Assembly: GCF_003459505.1 (NCBI RefSeq)
Contig: NZ_QRWD01000002.1
Coordinates: 1-64,000 of the forward strand
Source: Collinsella sp. AF20-14LB
Lineage (GTDB): Bacteria; Actinomycetota; Coriobacteriia; Coriobacteriales; Coriobacteriaceae
Reading direction: 5' to 3'
Length of the DNA: 64,000 nucleotides
Shown: positions 24,415 to 31,996 of the stretch, in pieces
Position numbering within the stretch: the stretch's first letter is position 1
Layout: each line of letters starts with the position of its first letter
The notes under the pieces: model-generated
The model's input: the letters and a program-made list of their open reading frames with translations, nothing else
Told to the model about the DNA's origin: nothing
The model's database searches: none
Position numbers and translations under genes: made by a program

Positions 24415-25941
24415 ATGGAATCGACTGATGTACTGGTAATTGGATCTGGCATTGCGGGCCTTTGCGCCGCCATCGAAGCGGCGCGCACGGGTGCAACCGT
24501 CGCTGTGGCAAGCGCCGGCAAGACTATGAGTGGATCGAGTTTCTTCCCCGGAACCTGGGGCTTGGGGCTTATCGGACCCGTTAACGAAGACGACGAACAA
24601 GACCTCATCGACACCATCCAGACCGTTGGTGGCGGCGTCGCCGACCCCGAGCTTGTCCAGACGTTTGTCCACGGCATTCCCCAGGCAATTGAATGGCTCG
24701 AGCAAGACCTGGGCGTTGAGCTCCAGCGTCCGCAAAGCGCTGAGAGCGCTCAGCAAAAGCAGTTTATCCCCTGCTTTGACCACAAGACGCGCATGTGGCG
24801 CGGCCTCACCCGCAAGCCCCTTGAGGACGCTCTGACGACCCGAATCGAGTCACTCGGCATTCGCCTGCTCCCCCGCCATGAGCTTATCGACCTTGTTGAG
24901 AACACGAACGGCAGAATCACCGGAACCGTGCTCTACGACCTTACCGAAAATCGAATCGTGCCCTTTGCTGCCAAGGCCACGATCATCGCAGCCGGTGGCA
25001 CAGGCGGCCTGTTCGAGCGCAGCCTTACGTCGGCTGATGTGCTCAGCTCCTCGCAGGCCATCGCACTGGCGCACGGCGCATCGCTTACTAATATAGAATT
25101 CATGCAGATGATGCCCGGCTTCATCGAGCCCAAGCGCAACCTGGTCTTCAACGAGAAAACCTGGCGCTACGTACATGTAGACCAGCCGGTCGATATTGCC
25201 GACGACAAGCTGGACGACCTGCTCGAGCAGCGCTCTGGATATGGTCCCTTCACGTCACGCTTGGCCTCCCGCGCTATCGATCTCGTCATCGATCAGGCAG
25301 GTGTCGAAGGCCTGGCACTCCACTACGACTTTCCCCGCGAGGATGTCCCAGAGTTTGTGCAGACCTTTGCCACCTGGCTGCAAGACGAGCACGGCATCGC
25401 CCCGACTGACGAGATGCGCGTTGCGATGTATGCCCACGCCGCTAACGGCGGCATCAAGATCGATAAGACCGCGCAAACGGGCGTTGAGGGCCTCTACGCT
25501 TGCGGCGAGGCGACAGGCGGCATGCACGGCGCCGACCGCATTGGTGGCTTGTCAAGCGCCAACGGCATCGTGTTCGGGCGCATCGCAGGCGCATCGGCAG
25601 CCCAAGCAGCACAGAAAGAGCCCGAGACAGCCCTGAAGGCGGATATCGCCCTCCCCCAGTACGGCATAGCCGCAACAGATGCTGAACGCCTGACACACAG
25701 CCTAAGGCACACGATGAGCACCTATTGCATGATCAACAGGACCGAAGCAGGTCTATCCAAGGCCCTGCAACAGCTTGAAAGCCTGAAAGACGAGGCAACG
25801 GCGCTGAGCAAGCCGCATGCCAAAGACAGCGAGATCGCAGCCCTCGCCCGCCTGCAATCGCAGAATCAGCTGGCAACGGAGATGGTCAAAGCCATGCGCA
25901 AGCGGACCGAAAGCCTGGGTTCGCACTATCGATCGAATTAA
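24415..25941 (+). CDS. NadB-like FAD-dependent oxidoreductase (L-aspartate oxidase/fumarate reductase flavoprotein family)
   Basis: This 508-residue flavoprotein has the Rossmann motif VIGSGIAGLCAAIEA at the N-terminus, IIAAGGTGGLFE in the middle, and YACGEATGGMHG with GGLSSANGIVFG near residue 370-390. These are the FAD and active-site segments shared by L-aspartate oxidase and fumarate reductase flavoproteins. HAANGGIKID fits the substrate loop. No nadA or nadC is next to it, so a role in NAD synthesis is not supported by context and a fumarate/succinate or other role is possible. The ATG has AAAGGA upstream. It is monocistronic. Confidence 0.82.
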   Translation: MESTDVLVIGSGIAGLCAAIEAARTGATVAVASAGKTMSGSSFFPGTWGLGLIGPVNEDDEQDLIDTIQTVGGGVADPELVQTFVHGIPQAIEWLEQDLGVELQRPQSAESAQQKQFIPCFDHKTRMWRGLTRKPLEDALTTRIESLGIRLLPRHELIDLVENTNGRITGTVLYDLTENRIVPFAAKATIIAAGGTGGLFERSLTSADVLSSSQAIALAHGASLTNIEFMQMMPGFIEPKRNLVFNEKTWRYVHVDQPVDIADDKLDDLLEQRSGYGPFTSRLASRAIDLVIDQAGVEGLALHYDFPREDVPEFVQTFATWLQDEHGIAPTDEMRVAMYAHAANGGIKIDKTAQTGVEGLYACGEATGGMHGADRIGGLSSANGIVFGRIAGASAAQAAQKEPETALKADIALPQYGIAATDAERLTHSLRHTMSTYCMINRTEAGLSKALQQLESLKDEATALSKPHAKDSEIAALARLQSQNQLATEMVKAMRKRTESLGSHYRSN

Positions 25942-25983
25942 ACTGGACACCTATCTAGAGCAGAGCACAACTAATCGATATCT

Positions 25984-26019
25984 ATGGGCCCCGTGACCTC
26001 GAAGTGGCACGGGGCCCAT
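25984..26019 (+). terminator. Hairpin after the NadB-like gene, probable terminator
   Basis: ATGGGCCCCGTG pairs perfectly with CACGGGGCCCAT over a 12-base loop. The T content downstream is low, so termination may be partial. Confidence 0.6.
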
Positions 26020-26102
26020 TCGTGTCCGCACGGCAGCGTATCCTTATTCTGAGTACAGAGCGGGCAAAGCGCGCATAGACAATAGATCAGCGAGGAGGAG
26101 AT

Positions 26103-26963
26103 ATGGACAGTAGAGATATCGAGAAGTGGCGTGTCGAACTTGATAGCTACGCCAATGTGGAAGACGGCGTTGAGTATTGGCTCGCACGAGATTTAATGGA
26201 ACCCATGGGGTACACGCGATGGGAAAACTTCGCCGAAGTTGTTAAGAGGGCAAAAGTCTCGTGCGAAACAAATAAAACTCCAGTTGATTCCCATTTTCGT
26301 GACACCACGAAAATGATAACTGCCGGTGTCGCCGCTCGCGCGGTTAAAGACTACAAGCTTACGCGCTATGCATGCTATTTAATCGCCCAAAACGGAGATT
26401 CAAACAAGCCAGAGATCGCGCTCGCCCAGGCATACTTTGCCGTGCAGACGCGCCGCCAAGAGCTCATAGAGCAGCGCTTCGCAGAGATTCAGCGCTTGCA
26501 GGCGCGCCACTCACTATCCGATTCAGAGAAACAGCTCTCGGGTATTGCGTTCAAACGCGGCGTGGACTCCAAAGGATTCGCGATCATCAAGTCGAAGGGC
26601 GATGAAGCGTTATTCGGCGGCAGAAGCACGGCGGAAATGAAGCAGCAGCTCGGCATACCCAAGAGCGCGGCATTGGCGGACAGGTTAGCCGATGTCCTCA
26701 TCAAAGCAAAGGACCTTACGAACTCGATGACGGCCTTCAACGCCGAGGAACACGACCTGTACGGTCTGGACCAGATCAAACAAGAGCACGTCGAGAACAA
26801 CACAAGCGTACGTGGCAGCCTCATCGACCGCGGAATTGTCCCCGAGAACCTACCGCCCGCCGAGGATACAAAAAAGCTCGAACGTCGCGTGAAAGCAGAC
26901 GAGAAAAAGCTCAAGGAGGGTACAGACGGATTCACCGACCCCCAGGGCAGGCTCGACTTGTAA
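26103..26963 (+). CDS. dinD: DNA damage-inducible protein D-like (DinD)
   Basis: This 286-residue protein matches DinD. Typical segments are EYWLARDLMEPMGYTRWENF, FRDTTKMITAGVAARAVKDY and LTRYACYLIAQNGDSNKPEIA in the N-terminal Bro-N-like part, and KGDEALFGGRSTAEMK with GRGSLIDRGI-type words later. In E. coli DinD interferes with RecA filaments and is SOS induced; here no clear LexA box is visible upstream. The ATG has GAGGAGG close before it. The gene is isolated, slightly lower in GC than its neighbours, and sits beside tRNA genes, so it may be acquired. Confidence 0.86.
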   Translation: MDSRDIEKWRVELDSYANVEDGVEYWLARDLMEPMGYTRWENFAEVVKRAKVSCETNKTPVDSHFRDTTKMITAGVAARAVKDYKLTRYACYLIAQNGDSNKPEIALAQAYFAVQTRRQELIEQRFAEIQRLQARHSLSDSEKQLSGIAFKRGVDSKGFAIIKSKGDEALFGGRSTAEMKQQLGIPKSAALADRLADVLIKAKDLTNSMTAFNAEEHDLYGLDQIKQEHVENNTSVRGSLIDRGIVPENLPPAEDTKKLERRVKADEKKLKEGTDGFTDPQGRLDL

Positions 26964-27010
26964 AGCGTCTGTGCCCTTACGGGTTCGGCCCCATGCGAGG
27001 TTAATAAAAA

Positions 27011-27036
27011 AGACGGCCAACCGAAATTGACCGTCT
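27011..27036 (-). terminator. Terminator downstream of the tRNA cluster
   Basis: AGACGG/CCGTCT arms with an inner CAA/TTG pair form a stem. On the minus strand it is followed by TTTTTTATT, ending the leftward tRNA transcript. Confidence 0.7.
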
Positions 27037-27049
27037 AAACATGCTTTGG

Positions 27050-27122
27050 TGGGCCGTCAGGGGGTCGAACCCTGGACCTTGGGATTAAGAGTCCCCTGCT
27101 CTACCAACTGAGCTAACGACCC
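27050..27122 (-). tRNA. tRNA-Lys (anticodon CTT), copy 1
   Basis: The minus strand folds as a 73-nt cloverleaf beginning GGGTCGTTAGCTCAG. The anticodon loop CTCTTAA gives anticodon CTT, and GGTTCGACCC forms the T-arm. CCA is encoded (complement at 27047-27049). The top pair of the anticodon stem appears to be a G-A mismatch. It is identical to the next gene. Confidence 0.96.
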
Positions 27123-27126
27123 AAAG

Positions 27127-27152
27127 CTAAAGTCCGTTGTGGCGGACTTTAG
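27127..27152. repeat. 10-bp stem between the two tRNA-Lys genes
   Basis: CTAAAGTCCG and its complement flank a six-base loop. No T-run follows on the minus strand, so it is more likely a processing or pausing signal within a polycistronic tRNA transcript than a terminator. Confidence 0.5.
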
Positions 27153-27168
27153 AGGAGATATCGTGTGG

Positions 27169-27241
27169 TGGGCCGTCAGGGGGTCGAACCCTGGACCTTG
27201 GGATTAAGAGTCCCCTGCTCTACCAACTGAGCTAACGACCC
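27169..27241 (-). tRNA. tRNA-Lys (anticodon CTT), copy 2
   Basis: This is an exact copy of the neighbouring tRNA-Lys with encoded CCA (27166-27168). The start-to-start distance is 119 bases. It probably belongs to one leftward transcript with tRNA-His upstream. Confidence 0.96.
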
Positions 27242-27266
27242 GATATCAACACGAAGCAAGAACTGG

Positions 27267-27341
27267 GGTGGGTAAAGGGACTCGAACCCTCGACCTACGG
27301 GACCACAACCCGTCGCTCTAGCCAACTGAGCTACACCCACC
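27267..27341 (-). tRNA. tRNA-His (anticodon GTG)
   Basis: The cloverleaf reads GTGGGTGTAGCTCAG from the 5' side, with anticodon loop TTGTGGT (GTG). The extra 5' G typical of tRNA-His pairs with the discriminator C. CCA is encoded (27264-27266). It is probably the first gene of a His-Lys-Lys transcript. Confidence 0.96.
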
Positions 27342-27504
27342 GTGTCCTGTGCGCTTCGCGCTCGACTATTATTGCAAGGAACGCCACGCGATGCAAGCCC
27401 CAATTTTCAAGAATTTTGAAAAGAGTTTTTCGAGACCATTTCGAGCAAATCCCACCGGTTCCATAGGAGTAAACTTGCTCCACCCAATGCTCGAAAGGAT
27501 AGGC

Positions 27505-28686
27505 ATGAAAGAACTCTCCAACCGCACGGCGGCGTTTACCGATTCGGTCATCCGCCGCATGACGCGCATCTCCAACAAGTATGGTGCCGTCAACCTGTCG
27601 CAGGGCTTCCCCGATTTCGATCCCCCGGCGCAGCTGCTCGATAGCCTCAGCACCATTGCCACCGACCCCAAGCCGCTTTACCACCAGTACTCCATCACCT
27701 GGGGCTCCCAGGCCATGCGCGAGGCGCTTGCCGCCAAGCAGGAGCACTTTATGGGCATGCCGATCAACCCCAACGAGAACATCGTGGTCACCTGCGGCTC
27801 CACCGAGGCCATGATGGCCGCCATGATGACGGTCACGAACCCCGGCGACAAGGTCGTCATCTTCTCGCCATTCTACGAGAACTACGGCGCCGACACGATC
27901 CTTTCGGGTGCGGAGCCTATCTACGTGCCGCTCAACCCGCCCACCTTTGACTTTGACCGTGAGGTCCTGGAGGCGGCCTTCCGCGACAACGATCCCAAGG
28001 CGATCGTTCTATGCAACCCGTCCAACCCCTGCGGCAAGGTCTTTACCCGCGAGGAGCTCACCCTTATCGCCGACCTGTGCAAAAAGTATGACGCCTACTG
28101 CATCACCGACGAGGTCTACGAGCACATCGTCTACGCGCCCCACGAGCACGTGTACATGGCCACGCTGCCCGGCATGTTTGAGCGCACCATCAGTTGCAGC
28201 TCGCTATCCAAGACCTACTCCATCACCGGCTGGCGCCTGGGCTACACCATCGCTCCTGCCGAAATCACCGAGCGCATCAAAAAGGTTCACGACTTCCTCA
28301 CCGTGGGCGCCGCCGCTCCCCTGCAAGAGGCCGTCGTCACCGCCCTCAACTTCGACGACAGCTATTACCAGGAGGTCCTCGACCTCTACACCGCCAAGCG
28401 CGACCTATTCTGTCAGGGACTCGACAGCATCGGACTCACGCACAACGTGCCGCAGGGCGCCTACTACGTGATGATGGATATCTCGGAGTTTGGCTATAAC
28501 AGCGACCTCGACTTCTGCGAGGATTTGGCCTCCAAGGTGGGCGTGGGCGCCGTGCCCGGCTCGAGCTTCTTCCGCGAGCCCGTCAACCATCTGATTCGTT
28601 TCCACTTTGCCAAACGAGACGAGACGCTTAACGCGGCACTGGAGAACCTCAAGTCTCTGCGTGATAAAATCGAACCGCGCGGGTAA
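27505..28686 (+). CDS. PLP-dependent class I/II aminotransferase
   Basis: This 393-residue fold-type I aminotransferase has NLSQGFPDFDPP near the N-terminus, CNPSNPCGKVFTREEL, and the PLP lysine in SSLSKTYSITGWRLGY, with the closing arginine segment LIRFHFAKR. This fits the aspartate/methionine/kynurenine aminotransferase group, and specificity cannot be fixed by eye. The ATG at 27505 has AAAGGAT upstream; an in-frame ATG at 27487 (MLERIG) is also possible. It is monocistronic with a terminator after it. Confidence 0.9.
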   Translation: MKELSNRTAAFTDSVIRRMTRISNKYGAVNLSQGFPDFDPPAQLLDSLSTIATDPKPLYHQYSITWGSQAMREALAAKQEHFMGMPINPNENIVVTCGSTEAMMAAMMTVTNPGDKVVIFSPFYENYGADTILSGAEPIYVPLNPPTFDFDREVLEAAFRDNDPKAIVLCNPSNPCGKVFTREELTLIADLCKKYDAYCITDEVYEHIVYAPHEHVYMATLPGMFERTISCSSLSKTYSITGWRLGYTIAPAEITERIKKVHDFLTVGAAAPLQEAVVTALNFDDSYYQEVLDLYTAKRDLFCQGLDSIGLTHNVPQGAYYVMMDISEFGYNSDLDFCEDLASKVGVGAVPGSSFFREPVNHLIRFHFAKRDETLNAALENLKSLRDKIEPRG

Positions 28687-28713
28687 GGACGGTCAGTAAC
28701 TAAAGGCACTAAA

Positions 28714-28752
28714 GAAACCTCGTGAACCCGTTGGGCCACGAGGTTTCTTTTT
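28714..28752 (+). terminator. Intrinsic terminator of the aminotransferase gene
   Basis: An 11-bp stem, GAAACCTCGTG with CACGAGGTTTC, is followed by TTTTTATA. Confidence 0.9.
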
Positions 28753-28823
28753 ATAGCGACCTCATTTATTTTTTTGAGCGCTATACTTTAGTCACGGAGC
28801 AACTCGTCCCAGAGAGGAATACT

Positions 28824-29711
28824 ATGGCAGAGCAGCTTATCGGAGCGCTCGAGGCCGGCGGCACCAAGATGGTCTGCGCCACGGGCTATGCAGACGGTAT
28901 GGTCCTGGAGTGCGAGCAGATCGCGACCACGACCCCGCAGGAGACCGTCGAGGCCGTCAACGCATGGTTTGCGAACAAGGGCATCGCCGCGCTGGGCATC
29001 GGCGCCTTTGGCCCCACCGCAGTCAACCCCGCCTCGCCCCAATACGGCAAGATCCTGGAGACGCCCAAAACGGCATGGCGCTACTTTGACCTGCTGGGCA
29101 CCATCCAAAACGAGCTCAATATTCCCTGCGGCTACGACACCGACGTCAACGTCGCCTGCCTGGGCGAGGTCACCTTTGGTTGCGCCCAGGGCCTCACTGA
29201 CGTGGTGTATCTGACCATCGGTACCGGCGTGGGCGCTGGCGTGCTCTCGGGCGGTAAGCTCGTGCACGGCATGATGCATCCCGAGGCCGGTCACATCCTG
29301 GTCACGCGCGACCCGCGCGACACCATTGGCGAGCACAGCGCCTGCCCCTTCCACGACAACTGCCTCGAGGGCCTCATCGCCGGCCCCGGCGTTAAAAGGC
29401 GCTGGGATGGCAAGAGCGCCGGAGACATGGCCGATGACCCGGAGGCCATGGATCTGCTCGCCGGCTATCTGGCGCAGGCGCTCATGACCTACATCCTGTG
29501 CTATGCGCCGCAGAAGATCGTCATCGGCGGCGGCGTGGCCGACCACACCCCCATCGTGCCGCTCGCGCGCAAGAAGTGCGCCGAGATGCTCAACGGCTAT
29601 ATCGTCACGCCCGAGATGGCCGACATCGATAGCTATATCGTCAACAACAGCCTCGAGGGCAAACAGGGCATTATGGGCTGCTTGGCCCTGGGCGCTCAGG
29701 CGCTTCAGTAG
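28824..29711 (+). CDS. ROK-family sugar kinase (fructokinase-like)
   Basis: This 295-residue ROK kinase would phosphorylate a hexose with ATP. It has the N-terminal phosphate loop GALEAGGTKMVCA, the sugar site GYDTDVNVACLGE, LTIGTGVGAGVL and the zinc motif SACPFHDNCLEGL. The catalytic Asp lies in the DTDVN segment. The CPxHxxCLEG motif and overall length match Bacillus-type fructokinases (YdhR/GmuE). The ATG at 28824 has AGAGAGGA upstream. No sugar transporter or PTS gene is adjacent, so the physiological substrate is uncertain. Confidence 0.9.
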   Translation: MAEQLIGALEAGGTKMVCATGYADGMVLECEQIATTTPQETVEAVNAWFANKGIAALGIGAFGPTAVNPASPQYGKILETPKTAWRYFDLLGTIQNELNIPCGYDTDVNVACLGEVTFGCAQGLTDVVYLTIGTGVGAGVLSGGKLVHGMMHPEAGHILVTRDPRDTIGEHSACPFHDNCLEGLIAGPGVKRRWDGKSAGDMADDPEAMDLLAGYLAQALMTYILCYAPQKIVIGGGVADHTPIVPLARKKCAEMLNGYIVTPEMADIDSYIVNNSLEGKQGIMGCLALGAQALQ

Positions 29712-29800
29712 CAGACGCACCCACAGGGCGTGGCGCGCCCGGCAAATCCGACCTACGGAACGACGCCACCACGCCTCATATAAGCCCTCAAATAAAAAAG

Positions 29801-29840
29801 GCCGCCTAGGACCAAACAATACGTCCTAGGCGGCTTTTTT
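29801..29840. terminator. Bidirectional terminator between the ROK kinase and VanZ genes
   Basis: A 12-bp stem (GCCGCCTAGGAC and complement) is flanked by A-run and T-run. It serves the rightward ROK gene and overlaps the last codons of the leftward VanZ gene. Confidence 0.9.
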
Positions 29841-30275
29841 GGCGCGCATCAGCGGCCGTAAGAGATATCGGAGCACAACGCCCGTTGCCGCACCACAGCA
29901 GTCGATCATCACATCGGTGATCATGCCGGCGCGTCCCGGCACAAAGAGCTGAATCGTCTCGTCGATCGAAGGAATCAGCAGCAGGAACACCGCCGTGGGC
30001 AGCAGCACGTCAAAGGTGCGCCGGCCCTCAAAATCAAAGGCGTGCGTTGCCAAGATGCCGAGCACCATATACTCGGTAAAATGCGCGCATTTGCGAACAA
30101 CAAAGTTGGTCACCCATTCATATGGAAGTCCCACGCCGCGCAGGAAACCGCGGATAGCTTCCATGACCGTTAGGCTCAGCGAACCCGACCCCGAGCCGGG
30201 AACCAGCGAATTGCCCCAGATCAAGAGCGCCATCAGGCAGGTCACGACCGCCCATTTTCGATTGATCTTAACCAT
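29826..30275 (-). CDS. VanZ-family membrane protein
   Basis: This 149-residue integral membrane protein has four predicted hydrophobic segments. It carries the family marks RKCAHFTEYMVLG, then IDETIQLFVPGRAGMITDV and DCCGAATGV. VanZ confers low-level teicoplanin resistance in enterococci, but most family members have no known substrate. It starts seven bases after the stop of the upstream Ala-rich gene, so the two are co-transcribed. Confidence 0.88.
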   Translation of the reverse strand: MVKINRKWAVVTCLMALLIWGNSLVPGSGSGSLSLTVMEAIRGFLRGVGLPYEWVTNFVVRKCAHFTEYMVLGILATHAFDFEGRRTFDVLLPTAVFLLLIPSIDETIQLFVPGRAGMITDVMIDCCGAATGVVLRYLLRPLMRAKKAA

Positions 30276-30282
30276 GCAGAAG

Positions 30283-31683
30283 TTATGCCTCCGCGCGGAG
30301 CGGCGCGAAGCTGGCGGTACCGCCCTCGATAACGCTCAGATAGGCACGGCCCGTACGCTTGGCGGTAGAGGACTGCAGGCGCTCGATCTCTTCCTCGAGG
30401 ATCTGATTGACGCGCTCGTGACGACGATTTTCCATAATGCCGGCGGCAATAGCCTCGGCTCGCTCGATGCCCTCGCGCGAGATACGGGCGGTATCCTCGG
30501 GGAACACAGCGCTGTGACGGCCGACATAGGCGGGTGCAGCAGGCTGAGGGGCAGCGACGGGAGCGGAAGCTGCAACAGGAGCAGGCTCGTCGATCTCGTC
30601 CAGAATCGCGGTGGCAGCGGCCCACATGTCCTCGTGGCCCGAGTAATCGGCCATGGGGACATCAACCTCGAGCGAGGCATCCGGAAGGTCGCCGGTGTCG
30701 ATGCGATCTTGGGCATCAATCGATGCGGTGATGGCTGCAGGCTCATCGAGGTCATCGAGATCGATGTCCGCGGCACCGAAAATGATAGGCATGCTGGCGA
30801 GGTTTGCGTTGTACGGCGCAGCCTCAGCCGCCTGCTGCTGGGCAGGAGCGCCCCAAAGCGAGCTTTCGGCGGCACGGCGGGCGGCAACGGCCTCCTCGTC
30901 CGCGGTCATGGCTTCATCAACGTACGAATTATCGGCAGAAGCGTTCACGTCCGCCGAGGTGGCGCTGCAGGCGTTATTGGCTGCCGCGTTGGCAACGAGT
31001 GCCACAAAAGCCGCCGTGCTGCCCGCAGGGGCGGCCTGGGAGCCAGACACGGCGCGTGCCGCGGCGGCGATGTCGTCGCGATTGAAGGAGCCGGTCTGCC
31101 CGCCGTTGGTGAGCTCGTCGATGGCGACTTGATAGACGTCGCGCGAGCGCGCAGGGTCGCAGCTCACCGGCGAATCGTCGTCGAGCATACTGTCGATCAT
31201 GGACCAAGCCTCGGCCTCGTCCATGGCATCTGCGGCTCGAGCGATGGTAGGGACACCATCATCGGCATGACGGCGCTGGAACGCACCAGTCAGGCCGGAA
31301 AGGAATGCCGAGGTAGACTGCTCCGACTGAGCCTGAGAAGCAGAAGCGGCAGCATATGGAGTCGCATCCTGCTGCTGAGCTGGAATCGAGGCGGTCTTGA
31401 ACTCGCTTTGATGCTGATTGAGATTGGCGGCACCGCCCATGGCATCGGGCTGGAACAGACGCTCTTCACGCTGCGCACGGTACTCGGAGATACCCAGCGA
31501 GGCGGCATAGATGCCCACGCCCGCCACCGCACCCACGGCGAAGGGAACTGCACCCGCCACGACCGTCTCGTTCACCGACGAAAACGGCAGCGTCGCGGCA
31601 TACATAACCACGGGAGCGGCAAGGCCGATCCCACACGAAAGTCCGGCAAGGACTGCTCGTTGTGTTGCATCAGAAGAAGCCAT
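30283..31683 (-). CDS. Membrane-anchored Ala/Asp-rich protein of unknown function
   Basis: I do not recognise a family. The 466-residue product starts MASSDATQR after GGGGAGAG. Residues about 8-32 and 38-65 are hydrophobic and could form a two-helix hairpin in the membrane. The rest is cytosolic-looking, rich in Ala, Asp, Glu and Gln, mostly disordered, with a charged helical part near residues 400-445 (ERAEAIAAGIMENRRHERV). It shares a transcript with the VanZ gene. Composition and layout resemble actinobacterial membrane-linked scaffold proteins, but no function can be assigned. Confidence 0.7.
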   Translation of the reverse strand: MASSDATQRAVLAGLSCGIGLAAPVVMYAATLPFSSVNETVVAGAVPFAVGAVAGVGIYAASLGISEYRAQREERLFQPDAMGGAANLNQHQSEFKTASIPAQQQDATPYAAASASQAQSEQSTSAFLSGLTGAFQRRHADDGVPTIARAADAMDEAEAWSMIDSMLDDDSPVSCDPARSRDVYQVAIDELTNGGQTGSFNRDDIAAAARAVSGSQAAPAGSTAAFVALVANAAANNACSATSADVNASADNSYVDEAMTADEEAVAARRAAESSLWGAPAQQQAAEAAPYNANLASMPIIFGAADIDLDDLDEPAAITASIDAQDRIDTGDLPDASLEVDVPMADYSGHEDMWAAATAILDEIDEPAPVAASAPVAAPQPAAPAYVGRHSAVFPEDTARISREGIERAEAIAAGIMENRRHERVNQILEEEIERLQSSTAKRTGRAYLSVIEGGTASFAPLRAEA

Positions 31684-31996
31684 GAGCTCTCCCCATCTTC
31701 CAGCACCCAAATCGCATCATTCAGTTGGCTGCGCGAGAGAAGATGAAGCGGGGCTATGCCCCAAAGCAACGGTATATGGTTCGTTTCATCTGCGTTTTCC
31801 GTCGCGAAGCTTAAAAGCTATTATGCGAAACCGCCCTGCCGATTGCAAGTGACGATGTCGGATTGAAACGGGAAACCTGCTGCTCGTCGGTCTTACGGTC
31901 AAAAATAAGCGCGGAGCGGCGCTATAGAAAAGGGCCGAGGCTCAAAGCCCCGACCCTTTATCGCATTGATGACTATCGCTGCGCGTGGATGACAAC
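31684..31996. other. 313-bp intergenic region before the Ala-rich gene
   Basis: Apart from the rho terminator at its right end I see one small hairpin (GGGGC/GCCCC, 31750-31762) and no gene. The promoter of the leftward Ala-rich/VanZ pair should be here, but no convincing -35/-10 pair stands out. Confidence 0.35.
31929..31959 (-). terminator. Probable intrinsic terminator of rho
   Basis: AAAGGG/CCCTTT and CGAGGCT/AGCCCCG arms form a stem with one mismatch. On the minus strand a TTTCTAT stretch follows. Confidence 0.65.

Noticed and set aside
26030-26102. LexA/SOS box upstream of dinD
   Set aside because: Neither a GAAC-N4-GTTC-type nor a CTG-N10-CAG site with good symmetry is present in the 80 bases before the start.
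30283-31746. Long plus-strand frame opposite the Ala-rich membrane protein as an alternative gene
   Set aside because: The minus-strand gene has a ribosome site, two membrane helices and a coupled VanZ gene; the plus frame is Arg/Gly-rich without signals. The doubt is slightly larger than for other shadows because the Ala-rich protein is itself unrecognised.
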